Counted from the stretch's first letter, positions 27,222 through 36,402 are shown. The stretch: DNA of 54,395 bases from an uncultured Blautia sp. (GCF_934371575.1 NZ_CAKRNY010000025.1:1-54395); one strand, 5' to 3'. Program-made: numbers and translations. Notes: generated by a model from the sequence alone, not told the origin.

Positions 27222-29147
27222 TTAGATATCAAGCTCTGCATCCGTAGCGTGTTCATAAATAAAGGCTTTTCGCGGCGGAACATCGCTTCCCATAAGGATC
27301 TCGGTAACACTGGAGGCCATACGTGCATCCTCGATTTCCACCCTCTTCATCCTTCTTGTTTCCGGATTCAAAGTAGTTTCCCACAGCTGCTGTGCATCCA
27401 TTTCTCCAAGACCTTTGTATCTTTGCAGGGTAAAGCTGCCCGGCTTGTGGGTCCTGCGGTATTTTTCCAGTGCCTTGTCATCATACAGATATTCTTCGGC
27501 ACCTTTCTTTGGCATTACCTTGTAAAGAGGAGGCATGGCAATATAAACATGTCCTTCGTAAATCAGCTCCGGCATAAAGCGGTAAAACAGGGTGAGCAAA
27601 AGTGTGGAAATGTGTGCACCGTCCACATCCGCATCGGCCATGATCACAATTTTGTCATAGCGCAGCTTTGTAATATCAAAATCATTGCCATAGCCTTCAG
27701 AAAAACCGCATCCAAAAGCGTTGATCATAGTTTTGATTTCTGCATTGGCAAGCACTTTATCTATGGTGGCTTTCTCTACATTCAGGATTTTACCTCTGAT
27801 AGGCAGGATGGCCTGATAGTTACGGTCTCTTGCAGTTTTTGCAGAACCGCCTGCGGAATCTCCCTCTACGATAAAAATTTCACAAAGAGAAGGATCTTTT
27901 TTCTCGCAGTTGGCAAGCTTTCCATTAGAGTCAAAGGAATATTTCTGTTTGGTAAGGAGATTGGTCTTTGCACGTTCTTCTGTTTTACGGATCTTGGCCG
28001 CTTTTTCCGCACAGGATAAAATAGCTTTCAAAGTTTCCAGATTACGGTCAAAATACAGTACAAGCTGTTCTGACATCACCTTTCCTGTGGCTCTTGCAGC
28101 ATCCTGGTTGTCCAGCTTTGTCTTTGTCTGGCCTTCGAAACGTGGTTCTGGATGCTTGATGGAAACAACTGCTGTCATTCCGTTACGGATATCCGCACCT
28201 GTGAAATTGGCATCTTTTTCCTTCAGCACACCGATTTCACGGGCATAGCTGTTCATAACAGTAGTAAAAGTAGTCTTAAATCCGGTAAGGTGGGTACCAC
28301 CTTCTGCATTATAAATATTGTTGCAAAAGCCAAGTACATTTTCACGGAATTCATTGGTGTACTGAAAAGCAGCCTCTACCTGGATTCCGTCTGCCTCTCC
28401 CTTCAGATAAACAGGCTCATGAAGTGCCTCACAGTTCTGGTTCAGATCTTTAATATAACCTACGATTCCATCTGGTTCATGGTATGTGATATCCTCTGGT
28501 TTCTCACCTCGAAGATCCATAAAATGAATGGTCAGATTAGGATTCAGGTAGGCTGTTTCATGGAGACGGCTTTTTACTTCTGTTGCAGAAAATCTTGTTT
28601 TCTCAAAGATTTCCGGATCTGGAAGAAAATTCACACAGGTTCCTGTTCCTCTGGTTTTCGCGATTTTTGGAAGAAGTCCCTCTTCCAGTTCAATAGTAGG
28701 GATTCCTCTCTCATAATGATCGTGGTGCACAAAACCGTCACGGCTGATCTTAATATCCAGGTAGGTGGAAAGTGCATTTACAACAGAGGAACCAACTCCG
28801 TGAAGACCTCCACTTGTCTTGTATGCAGAATTGTCAAACTTACCACCTGCATGGAGAGTGGTAAATACAAGACGTTCTGCTGAAACGCCTTTTGCATGCA
28901 TATCTACTGGGATTCCACGTCCGTTGTCCTTTACAGTGCAGGATCCGTCTTTTTCCAGAGTTACTTCTATATTCGTGCAGTATCCGGCAAGATGCTCATC
29001 TACTGCATTATCTACGATCTCATATATCAGATGGTTAAGGCCTTTACGGGAAACACTTCCAATATACATTCCCGGACGCTTCCTGACAGCTTCCAGTCCC
29101 TCCAGGACAGAAATACTCCCCGCATCGTAGGTATCTTTCTTTGCCAT
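27222..29147 (-). CDS. parE: Type IIA DNA topoisomerase subunit B (ParE/GyrB)
   Basis: A 641-residue ATPase subunit. The GHKL ATPase region has EGLEAVRKRPGMYIG, YEIVDNAVDEHLAG, KDNGRGIPVD and GGLHGVGSSVVNALS. The transducer follows, then the TOPRIM domain with EGDSAGGSAK and DADVDGAHI, and the end QRYKGLGEMDAQQLWETTL. The length and lack of the long GyrB insert fit a ParE-like protein. The start at 29147 (MAKKDTYDAGS) has AAAGGAAATGG upstream; 18 residues of upstream open frame are not family-like. Its leader contains the second copy of the structured repeat and a terminator-like hairpin. Confidence 0.92.
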   Translation of the reverse strand: MAKKDTYDAGSISVLEGLEAVRKRPGMYIGSVSRKGLNHLIYEIVDNAVDEHLAGYCTNIEVTLEKDGSCTVKDNGRGIPVDMHAKGVSAERLVFTTLHAGGKFDNSAYKTSGGLHGVGSSVVNALSTYLDIKISRDGFVHHDHYERGIPTIELEEGLLPKIAKTRGTGTCVNFLPDPEIFEKTRFSATEVKSRLHETAYLNPNLTIHFMDLRGEKPEDITYHEPDGIVGYIKDLNQNCEALHEPVYLKGEADGIQVEAAFQYTNEFRENVLGFCNNIYNAEGGTHLTGFKTTFTTVMNSYAREIGVLKEKDANFTGADIRNGMTAVVSIKHPEPRFEGQTKTKLDNQDAARATGKVMSEQLVLYFDRNLETLKAILSCAEKAAKIRKTEERAKTNLLTKQKYSFDSNGKLANCEKKDPSLCEIFIVEGDSAGGSAKTARDRNYQAILPIRGKILNVEKATIDKVLANAEIKTMINAFGCGFSEGYGNDFDITKLRYDKIVIMADADVDGAHISTLLLTLFYRFMPELIYEGHVYIAMPPLYKVMPKKGAEEYLYDDKALEKYRRTHKPGSFTLQRYKGLGEMDAQQLWETTLNPETRRMKRVEIEDARMASSVTEILMGSDVPPRKAFIYEHATDAELDI

Positions 29148-29220
29148 GGTACCATTTCCTTTCTTAAATAATTTAAATAATGCCACAGACAAAAGTGACA
29201 TTATTTTTACAGGTTATGAA

Positions 29221-29241
29221 AAGCGGACAGATTGTCCGCTT
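29221..29241 (-). terminator. Terminator-like hairpin upstream of parE
   Basis: AAGCGGACA (29221-29229) pairs with TGTCCGCTT (29233-29241) around GAT. Read on the minus strand it is followed by TTC, a weak U-tract. It stands between the repeat copy B and the parE start and could act as an attenuator or as the end of the repeat transcript. Confidence 0.6.
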
Positions 29242-29262
29242 CTTATTCTTTCGTGGATATCC

Positions 29263-29321
29263 GATTCAAAAGCCTTATCGTACAAGCATAAACAGCTTTT
29301 TGACTTTTTGACCCTGATATC
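29263..29321 (-). repeat. Structured intergenic repeat, shorter copy B
   Basis: On the minus strand these 59 bases match 15845-15903 of copy A at about 83%. Shared parts are GTCAAAA repeated twice, AAAAAGC, TGCTTG and ACGATAAGGC. A GATATC at one end recurs at 29255-29262 (GATATCCG), which would restore the outer closing stem. The two inner hairpins of copy A are absent, and a terminator-like hairpin follows, as in copy A. Confidence 0.7.
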
Positions 29322-29496
29322 ATATATTTTGTTTTTCACAAACATTCGTTCTATATCATACCCCATTTTATGGTATTTTGGCAAGTAAAATTTCATTTTC
29401 GAAATTTTTTCAAATTTATTTAAGGCTGCAGCCCCGCATGTTTCCTGCTTTTTTTGTATATTTTTCAAATTTTTTGAAAAAAATTAAAAAAAGTGC

Positions 29497-29525
29497 TTGC
29501 AATCTTCCGGAAAGTAAGATATACT
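29497..29525 (+). promoter_or_regulatory. Promoter of the tRNA-Glu array
   Basis: TTGCAA (29497-29502) and TATACT (29520-29525) are 17 bases apart, a near-consensus sigma-A promoter about 18 bases before the first tRNA. Confidence 0.85.
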
Positions 29526-29543
29526 ATGCAAGTCGGTTGACAA

Positions 29544-29615
29544 GGCCAGTTGGTCAAGGGGTTAAGACGTCGCCCTCTCACGGCGAAAACACGAGTTCGA
29601 TTCTCGTACTGGCTG
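29544..29615 (+). tRNA. tRNA-Glu (CTC), copy 1
   Basis: A 72-nt cloverleaf. The acceptor stem pairs GGCCAGT with ACTGGCT (a G-U pair at 1-72), the anticodon loop CTCTCAC gives anticodon CTC, the T arm is ACGAG-TTCGATT-CTCGT and the discriminator is G. CCA is not encoded. Confidence 0.96.
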
Positions 29616-29664
29616 CTTTATTTTCCGACAAATTGAATACATATGTTAAGCGAACCGCTTACAT

Positions 29665-29736
29665 GGCCAGTTGGTCAAGGGGTTAAGACGTCGCCCTCTC
29701 ACGGCGAAAACACGAGTTCGATTCTCGTACTGGCTG
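29665..29736 (+). tRNA. tRNA-Glu (CTC), copy 2
   Basis: Identical to the first copy, starting exactly 121 bases later. The spacer is also nearly identical, so the whole unit has been duplicated. Confidence 0.96.
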
Positions 29737-29785
29737 CTCTATTTTCCGACAAACTGAATACATATGTTAAGCGAACCGCTTACAT

Positions 29786-29857
29786 GGCCAGTTGGTCAAG
29801 GGGTTAAGACGTCGCCCTCTCACGGCGAAAACACGAGTTCGATTCTCGTACTGGCTG
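29786..29857 (+). tRNA. tRNA-Glu (CTC), copy 3
   Basis: Identical to copies 1 and 2, again 121 bases on. It is followed by the array's terminator. Confidence 0.96.
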
Positions 29858-29862
29858 CTAGG

Positions 29863-29890
29863 AACTTCCGAAGTAATTCGGGAGTTTTTT
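29863..29890 (+). terminator. Terminator of the tRNA-Glu array
   Basis: AACTTCCGAA (29863-29872) pairs with TTCGGGAGTT (29877-29886) with one G-U pair, followed by further Ts. Confidence 0.85.
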
Positions 29891-29943
29891 GCTTTACAGA
29901 AAATTACTCCGTAATGTTCCAATAAAGTTATATTTATACAGAG

Positions 29944-29975
29944 GAGGCAACTGCCACAATTCCGACAGTTGCCTC
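29944..29975. terminator. Inverted repeat at the end of the AAA-ATPase gene
   Basis: GAGGCAACTG (29944-29953) pairs with CAGTTGCCTC (29966-29975) around a 12-base loop. There is no clean U-tract; it may still terminate the minus-strand gene ending at 29997. Confidence 0.5.
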
Positions 29976-29996
29976 TTCTGTAAATATCTTAAATAA

Positions 29997-31667
29997 TTAT
30001 TTTTTCTTTACCATACAGCGCTTTTTAAAAAATGAAATTCCATAGCAAAGTATCTGATCATAATCATCCTCATATTCCTTTGCATACAGCCGGTCATCAA
30101 TTTGCCGCAAAGCCGCGTTGCACTCACTTTCCAGTTTTCCCAGCACTTTGGTAAATTTCGCCTCAAAAATTGCTACGCGCCCATTAACAGAATCATAAAC
30201 AACTACATCACTTCGGCCCTCACCATGTTCTTTATTAGAATCCACCATATATCCGGCACCTGTAAAAATACCGGCAAGGAACGCATGATAAAAATCTTCT
30301 CTATAATCGTGATAACTAATAGTACGTCGCAATAAAACATTCATTTCCCTGGTAATCCGCTCACTGTCCCCACTCCAAACTGCATCAAACAAAGAGTTTC
30401 TGTCCCACTTTCTGGCACTGTCATCAAACCAATTGATTACAGTTGTCTCAAAGATTTCTTTAATCTCTGCGTTTGGAATCATAAGCGCAACCAAGCCATC
30501 TTGCAGTTTTTCTTCAAAATCATTCTCACGCGCCTTAGTCAGATATCCTGTCAAATATAACAGACTCCAAAGATTATCCTCGGAAGAATGCAAATAATCG
30601 TAGGTCAGATTTTCATCTATGCGTTGGACAATAAAGCCACCAGTCATCAGGGTTTCCAGCTTTTTTGTAATATTACTGCCTGCATAATCAATAAAAGAAC
30701 GGATAATTGCATTGTCACTGGTATTTTTCCAGTAACTGATGGGCTTTGCCTTGGGATTACGTTGTAATTCCACCAGATAATTCATCACATCCCATGGACA
30801 ATAAACATCGAAATCACCAAAATGGTAACCATCATACCATTTCTTAATGTTGTCTTTCTGTTCAATTAGATCAGCATCCTTTAATAATTGATCAACCTCA
30901 TTTTGTACAAAGCCAAAATACTCATTCAAACAGGAATTTAAAATTGTATCTGATACAAAATTATTGGTCCCTGTAAAGATACTCTCTTTTGCAATTTTCA
31001 GACAGCCTGTGATAACAGCAAACCGAAGTGCCTGATTATCTTTTAAAGCCTGCATCAGACTCTTCATAACATCCAGCATTTCTTTATAATAACCATTCCT
31101 GTTTGCTTTTGCCAGTGGAACATCATACTCATCTATCAGAAGAATTACAGGTTTTCCATAATATTGCTGCATCAGTGTAGTCAGAAGCATAAGGCTACTC
31201 TTGACTTCTTTCATCGAACCGCATCCATGCGCAAGATGGGTAAATGCTGCCCTTTGGAATTCTGTAATCTTTTTTCCATCAAGCAAATAAAGATGTTTAT
31301 TATACAGCTCTGCTATTACCATTGTCAGCATATCATAAGCCCCGGTAAAATCCAGACCATCCACCTGCCGAAGCGAAATAAAAACCGTAGGATACTGATT
31401 CATCCACATTTCACATATTGCTGGATATTCTGCGATTTTCAAACCTTCAAACAGCTTTCTACTGTCCCTGCGGATATCAAAAAAATTTTCCAGCATACTC
31501 ATGCCCAATGTTTTACCAAATCGCCGAGGGCGCGTAATTAATGTCACCTTTGTTCCCGTTCTATTAAGGAGTTCTTCGATCAGTCCTGATTTATCAATAT
31601 AGTAATAGCCATTTTTACGAATTTCCTCAAAATCAGAAACACCAACAGGAATATTCATTTCCTTCAT
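29997..31667 (-). CDS. AAA-ATPase-like protein with C-terminal PD-(D/E)XK nuclease domain
   Basis: A 556-residue protein of the family combining an AAA-ATPase_like domain with a PDDEXK_9 domain. The start (IPVGVSDFEEIRKNGYYYID) is diagnostic. Walker A is RPRRFGKTLG (residues 46-55) and Walker B VILLIDEYDVPLAKA (near 175). In the C-terminal part RSDVVVY and AIFEAKF provide the Asp and ExK of a nuclease-like site. The family is strongly expanded in gut Clostridia and Bacteroidetes; its role is unproven, and defence or mobile-element links are speculation. AAAGGAGGGGCTGAG precedes the ATG. It is monocistronic. Confidence 0.9.
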   Translation of the reverse strand: MKEMNIPVGVSDFEEIRKNGYYYIDKSGLIEELLNRTGTKVTLITRPRRFGKTLGMSMLENFFDIRRDSRKLFEGLKIAEYPAICEMWMNQYPTVFISLRQVDGLDFTGAYDMLTMVIAELYNKHLYLLDGKKITEFQRAAFTHLAHGCGSMKEVKSSLMLLTTLMQQYYGKPVILLIDEYDVPLAKANRNGYYKEMLDVMKSLMQALKDNQALRFAVITGCLKIAKESIFTGTNNFVSDTILNSCLNEYFGFVQNEVDQLLKDADLIEQKDNIKKWYDGYHFGDFDVYCPWDVMNYLVELQRNPKAKPISYWKNTSDNAIIRSFIDYAGSNITKKLETLMTGGFIVQRIDENLTYDYLHSSEDNLWSLLYLTGYLTKARENDFEEKLQDGLVALMIPNAEIKEIFETTVINWFDDSARKWDRNSLFDAVWSGDSERITREMNVLLRRTISYHDYREDFYHAFLAGIFTGAGYMVDSNKEHGEGRSDVVVYDSVNGRVAIFEAKFTKVLGKLESECNAALRQIDDRLYAKEYEDDYDQILCYGISFFKKRCMVKKK

Positions 31668-31713
31668 CTCAGCCCCTCCTTTCTCGTAGCTATACTTAAA
31701 CTTTATTGTTTCT

Positions 31714-31742
31714 ATGTTATCATGAATTCCATGCTGTTACAA
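31714..31742 (-). promoter_or_regulatory. Probable promoter of the AAA-ATPase gene
   Basis: On the minus strand TTGTAA (31737-31742) and TAACAT (31714-31719) are spaced 17 bases apart, about 50 bases before the start codon. Confidence 0.5.
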
Positions 31743-31782
31743 GAAAAAGCTGGGTTTAAAAACATATCGAAAAACATATTGA

Positions 31783-31843
31783 AAAGCTCCGAAAATCTTA
31801 TAATCATTTAAATTCATGATATTAATAAGATTTTCGGAGCTTT
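31783..31843 (-). terminator. Terminator of the Ig-repeat surface protein gene
   Basis: A 19-base arm (31783-31801, AAAGCTCCGAAAATCTTAT) pairs perfectly with 31825-31843. It lies 40 bases past the stop codon, and the stem end supplies a T-run on the minus strand. Confidence 0.85.
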
Positions 31844-31883
31844 CGTTATGCTTTTATTGTTTCTGTATTCTGCCAGATGCCCA

Positions 31884-34800
31884 TTATTTCTTTACGGTTA
31901 CAACACAGGTCTTTGTAACATTGCCAGCCTTCACGGTAATGGTTGCGGTTCCAGGTTTCTTGGCGGTTACTTTACCTTTGCCGTTTACAGTGGCGATCTT
32001 CTTATTGGAGCTGCTGTATTTGATCTTTGCTTCTGCTCCGGACGGGGTAAGCTTCGCCTTGATGGTGAAGGATTTGCCCTTCTTTAATGTCTTGGTGGCT
32101 GGTACGCCGGTCATGCCGGTTGGAGCTTTCTTGGCTACTTTGACTTTAATGTTCTTGGTTTTCTTGCCAGATTTAACTTTAATCGTAACAGTTCCTGATT
32201 TCTTTGCTTTTATTACACCTGTTTTGCTGACTGTCGCAATCTTTTTATTTGTTGATGTATAGCTTACCTTATTCAGACTGGTAACTGGTCTTACTACCGG
32301 TTTCAACTGCAGCTTATCACCTACTGTAAGATTTACAGTAGATGGAACACCTTTAATAGAAGAGGTTGCAATTGCCTTCTTCTGAACCACTACTGTTACC
32401 TGTGCGGATGCACCGCTGGCAAGCTTCACGGTGATCACAGTGGTACCGGCTTTCTTAGCAACTACATTTCCACCGCTGATTGCTGCGATGGATGGCTTGC
32501 TGCTTGCGCAGGCTGCCGCATTGATGGAATCACCTGTTGTTAATCCGGTTACCAGTTTGCTGAGGGCTACTTTCTTCTTCAGCTGAAGCGGCACTTTCGC
32601 AGATACCACTTTTATGGTTCCATTCAGTTTCGCTACCGCTGCTGTCTCTGTCTTACCGCAAACCTTACAAGTTCTGGTCTTCACGCCTGCTGCCAGAACT
32701 GTCGGAGCCTTGGTTACCGTATACTCGCCAAAGCTGTGCTTTCCAGTTGCCGGGATTGTTTCTTCCTTGGTCTGTCCGCATCCAGTACAGGTGTAGACCA
32801 TTGTACCTGCTTTTGCACAGGTAGCTGCTGTCTTCACAGTGCCAGTGCCCCACTGATGCTGGTGAACATCTTCTTTTACAAAATCAGCTTCAATCAGGAA
32901 AGATCTGTATTCGTAATAATCATTGCGGCCACATTTCAGATAGTAAGTTTTTCCTTTTTCCAGACTGTATTGCAGATTAAAAGCTTTGTAATAATAGCCA
33001 TCCACATTATTGCTTGTCAGTTCCTTCATCTGGTCATCATATAGCCATGCACAGGTTGACATATTGCTCATAGCCTGGAACTGCCAGATTCCAGAGCGGT
33101 CTGGTACAAATTTATAATATTTATACATACCTGCTAATTCGGTGGAAACTTTCATTCTCTTACCTGCAGTAAGTGTAATCGCATTCTCAGGATCTGCAGC
33201 TGCTTTTGCTTTTAATTCCTGTGGACCCACCAGAATCTCAATTGTTGAGATACATCCATAATCATCTGCAACATCGCAGCGGTATCTCCGAAGCTCATTA
33301 ATGGAATCTGTAGTATAAGAAGCCTTGTCACCATTTGGCAATTCTGCCCAAACTGACGCTGTACTTGATGTGTACTGGTACCACTTGTAAGTCATCTTCG
33401 TACAATTTGCCCCTCCTACTGCATTTGCAGACAGAGTTGCAGCTGTGCCTTTTGGTACCCACACATTTTTAATACTGCTAAAGCTGATATCCGGCTTTCC
33501 ATATACCTCGAACCGTGCAAAAGCAACGTTATATTTGTCTGCTACTTTACATCTGTAGCGTGTAGACTGTTTTTCCACACGCTTCACTGTGTAAGTACTT
33601 CCGTTTGCGCCTTCAATCTTACTCCATCCGTGCTCATCGTCCACAACATACCATTCATAGCTTAAATCGTAGTTGGACTTTGCAGATACTTTCAGTTCCA
33701 CATTCGTCGCACCGGATTTTACAACGATAACACGATCCTCATCTGTATCTACAACCAAACCACTATCTGGTTGTACAGTAAATCCTTGTGTTTTCCAATT
33801 CGTTCCATCCGTTACTTCGCATTGGTAGCTGGTCTCTTTCGTTACATTTTCAACTCTATAGGATGACGTATTCGCACCTTCTATAGAGACATAATCACCC
33901 TCTTCTTTGTTATAATAAAACCACTGATAGGAAAGTTTAGCACCTTCTGTACTGGTAATATCGGTTGTCAGATCAATGCTTTCTCCCAATTTCACAGCCA
34001 TGTCCTTCCACTCTCCGCCGGATAATGCAGATGATGGCCTTACTGTGAACGGTTGTTTTACCATAGCTCCATCAGAGCCAGTTACTCTACACTGATAATG
34101 TCTTTCATACTTTTCCACCTCAACTTCGTAGGTCGGAGAGGCAGCATTCTCAATAGGCACATATTCAGTATATTCATTTTCGTACTCATCATGTTTCGTG
34201 ACTTCCTCATACCACTGATACGTCAGATCCACTCCGGTTTCAGAAATTGCTTCTGCATTAAGTACTACTTTACTGCCAGTTTTCTCCTCTATATAAATGT
34301 TTTCATCCTTAAATATAATACAGGAATCAATATCTACATAAAACCATGCTGTTCTAGTACTCTTGCTATCTTTAATGCGGCAGAAATAAGTTGTGTCACT
34401 TTGCAGACCACTCACTGTCAGTTTATCAGTAGTTTCGCCCTCCAAAAGTTCATCACTCTCTTCGTTCTCTTTATACCACTGATAACTAAGTGTTTCACCC
34501 GCCGCAGATGTTGCAGAGAATGACAACTCCACCTTTTCGCCTGGATCTATCAGTATTCTTCTGCTTGTACTATCTACCAGAATACGGCGTACATTAATCT
34601 CAAACTCAGAACTGCGACGATTACCATAACCATCTGTTACTGTGCAAACATAGGTTTTATTTTCCTCTACTTTATCAACTGTATAACTGCTCTGAGTTGC
34701 TTCTGGAATAATCTCATTATTCACCTCTTCATTATATGCATACCACTGATAGTTCAGTACAACCCCTGGCTTCGCTGTAGCCACAATTTTCATTGTAACA

Positions 34801-36314
34801 GAGTCACCATAATTTACATCAAATTCTGTCCGGGTAGCACTATAATCAATCTCTAATCCAGAATCTATCTTGAGATTAAAATTAACATACTGCTCTTCGT
34901 TTCCATCAGAGACACAGCAATAATATTTTGCATTTTTCGTTACATTTTCAACCTTCAGGCTGGTTTTATCTTTGTTCCCTTCGATTTCTTCCCAATTGCC
35001 TTCCTCATTTCTGCGGAACCACTGATAAGTCAGTTTATCTGTCAATTTGGAAGAAGCAGAAACCTTTAATTCCACAGTAGCATCGAAATCAACTTTTATA
35101 TCCTGCTCAGTCTCTCCTTCAATTTGCAGACTCTTCACATTTATATTGAAGTATTCATCCAGATTATTTTCATATGGATCTGCTACGATACATTTATAGC
35201 GAACACTGCTATTTAATGCGCCTGTTGTAAATTCAGCTCCTGTTGCCCCAGAAATTTCAACCCATTCCTCAGTCTCGCCATTTGATTTCCATTGATACCA
35301 TTGATAACTAAGAGCCACTCCTTCATCGGCAATGATGGTTGTTTTCAAGGTTTTGCTTTCGCCAGTCTCTATCTCTTCCCAAAGTCCAGAGTTATCCTCA
35401 TCTTCATACCTAAGCCCGGAATCTACACTTACATGAAAATATTCATCACGTTCACAGCTAGAACCAACATCAGAAATCCAACAGCCATAGGTCTCCTTCG
35501 CTGTAACATCATCCACAACATAGGTAGCCTGATCAGCTCCCTCAATTACTTCATAGTCATCTTTTTCTGCATTCCACTTTTTCCACTGATACTTAAGAGT
35601 ATTTCCAAGCAGCGAATATGCAGCTGATTTCATTACCGCCTGTCCATGCGCCTTAACAGCTATAAATTCATCATTCCGCTCTTCGCCTCTTTCAAAGACA
35701 ATTGTTTTTACATCAACACCATAACTTTCAATCGTTTGTGCCCCATCTGCATCAGTTGTAACACAATAATAAAGCTTAGACTGCACAGCGCTTTCAATTA
35801 CAAGTACAGAACCGGTTGCACCTTCTATCGGAACTTTGTCTTCGAAGTTCTTGTCCCAGTCACATTCATACCACTGATAGGTCAATGCCGAGCCATCTGT
35901 AGAATAAGCCTCTGACGTAAGTTCTACACGGTCATATAGTTTTACATTCGGCCAGTGGTCTGTATTATAATTAGTTTCTATACTCTCTGGTGAAACCAGT
36001 TCCTCTGTTTCCTGCGATTCTTCCGTTGCCTGGAAATCTGCCTCTGCTCCAGCAGCGCCCTTGTCAGATGTAAATCCGTCTTCCGCATCTGCACTTTCAA
36101 AAGCATCCGCTCCAGCTTCGCCCGCATCCGGAGCAGCCTCTTCTACTGCAAATCCGTCAGCTGTGCCCTCGCTGCTTTCCACTTCCGCACTAGCCTCATC
36201 TCCAGCGACAAATCCGTCTGTTTCTTCCGAAGCACTGACCATCAGGCTGTTTGCCGGAAGAGAAGTCACGGTCATAGCCAGCGCCATAAACAGTGCTATT
36301 CGTTTTCTCTTCAT
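31884..36314 (-). CDS. Secreted multidomain protein with ten Ig-like and three Big_2 repeats
   Basis: A 1476-residue exported protein. MKRKRIALFMALAMTVTSLP is a clear signal peptide, cut near VSA-SEE. Residues about 30-120 are Ala/Glu/Asp-rich with ADGF-type repeats. Then come ten Ig-like modules of about 85-100 residues, each with YQWY (or YEWY, YKWY) and a later Y-x-C strand. A domain resembling bacterial pre-peptidase C-terminal domains follows (YYKFVPDRSGIWQFQAMS), then a paired CxxC segment (TCTGCGQTKE, CKVCGKTE), and three Lys-rich Big_2 repeats (SSSNKKIATVNGKGKVTAKK). No LPXTG, SLH or catalytic domain is seen, so it is probably a wall-attached or released adhesin-like protein. GGGAGGAACACAT precedes the ATG. 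Confidence 0.88.
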   Translation of the reverse strand: MKRKRIALFMALAMTVTSLPANSLMVSASEETDGFVAGDEASAEVESSEGTADGFAVEEAAPDAGEAGADAFESADAEDGFTSDKGAAGAEADFQATEESQETEELVSPESIETNYNTDHWPNVKLYDRVELTSEAYSTDGSALTYQWYECDWDKNFEDKVPIEGATGSVLVIESAVQSKLYYCVTTDADGAQTIESYGVDVKTIVFERGEERNDEFIAVKAHGQAVMKSAAYSLLGNTLKYQWKKWNAEKDDYEVIEGADQATYVVDDVTAKETYGCWISDVGSSCERDEYFHVSVDSGLRYEDEDNSGLWEEIETGESKTLKTTIIADEGVALSYQWYQWKSNGETEEWVEISGATGAEFTTGALNSSVRYKCIVADPYENNLDEYFNINVKSLQIEGETEQDIKVDFDATVELKVSASSKLTDKLTYQWFRRNEEGNWEEIEGNKDKTSLKVENVTKNAKYYCCVSDGNEEQYVNFNLKIDSGLEIDYSATRTEFDVNYGDSVTMKIVATAKPGVVLNYQWYAYNEEVNNEIIPEATQSSYTVDKVEENKTYVCTVTDGYGNRRSSEFEINVRRILVDSTSRRILIDPGEKVELSFSATSAAGETLSYQWYKENEESDELLEGETTDKLTVSGLQSDTTYFCRIKDSKSTRTAWFYVDIDSCIIFKDENIYIEEKTGSKVVLNAEAISETGVDLTYQWYEEVTKHDEYENEYTEYVPIENAASPTYEVEVEKYERHYQCRVTGSDGAMVKQPFTVRPSSALSGGEWKDMAVKLGESIDLTTDITSTEGAKLSYQWFYYNKEEGDYVSIEGANTSSYRVENVTKETSYQCEVTDGTNWKTQGFTVQPDSGLVVDTDEDRVIVVKSGATNVELKVSAKSNYDLSYEWYVVDDEHGWSKIEGANGSTYTVKRVEKQSTRYRCKVADKYNVAFARFEVYGKPDISFSSIKNVWVPKGTAATLSANAVGGANCTKMTYKWYQYTSSTASVWAELPNGDKASYTTDSINELRRYRCDVADDYGCISTIEILVGPQELKAKAAADPENAITLTAGKRMKVSTELAGMYKYYKFVPDRSGIWQFQAMSNMSTCAWLYDDQMKELTSNNVDGYYYKAFNLQYSLEKGKTYYLKCGRNDYYEYRSFLIEADFVKEDVHQHQWGTGTVKTAATCAKAGTMVYTCTGCGQTKEETIPATGKHSFGEYTVTKAPTVLAAGVKTRTCKVCGKTETAAVAKLNGTIKVVSAKVPLQLKKKVALSKLVTGLTTGDSINAAACASSKPSIAAISGGNVVAKKAGTTVITVKLASGASAQVTVVVQKKAIATSSIKGVPSTVNLTVGDKLQLKPVVRPVTSLNKVSYTSTNKKIATVSKTGVIKAKKSGTVTIKVKSGKKTKNIKVKVAKKAPTGMTGVPATKTLKKGKSFTIKAKLTPSGAEAKIKYSSSNKKIATVNGKGKVTAKKPGTATITVKAGNVTKTCVVTVKK

Positions 36315-36373
36315 ATGTGTTCCTCCCGTTTATTTCTTCGATCAACTGCTGTGCAGCAATCAATTATAAACTA

Positions 36374-36402
36374 ATTTTAACTGATTTTATCTATATTTTC
36401 AA
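36374..36402 (-). promoter_or_regulatory. Promoter of the Ig-repeat surface protein gene
   Basis: On the minus strand TTGAAA (36397-36402), a 17-base spacer and TAAAAT (36374-36379), about 60 bases before the start. A second TATAAT lies slightly downstream. Confidence 0.65.

Larger units (their letters stand above)
29148..29543. other. parE leader and tRNA-Glu promoter region
   Basis: This 396-bp gene-free stretch holds, from left to right, the parE ribosome site, a terminator-like hairpin (29221-29241), the shorter copy of the structured repeat (29263-29321), an AT-rich part with many A/T runs, and the promoter of the tRNA-Glu array (29497-29525). I did not find a clear parE promoter. Confidence 0.6.

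Noticed and set aside
29544..29857. Regular 121-bp repeats considered as a CRISPR array
   Set aside because: The repeated part folds into a perfect tRNA-Glu and the spacers are not unique.
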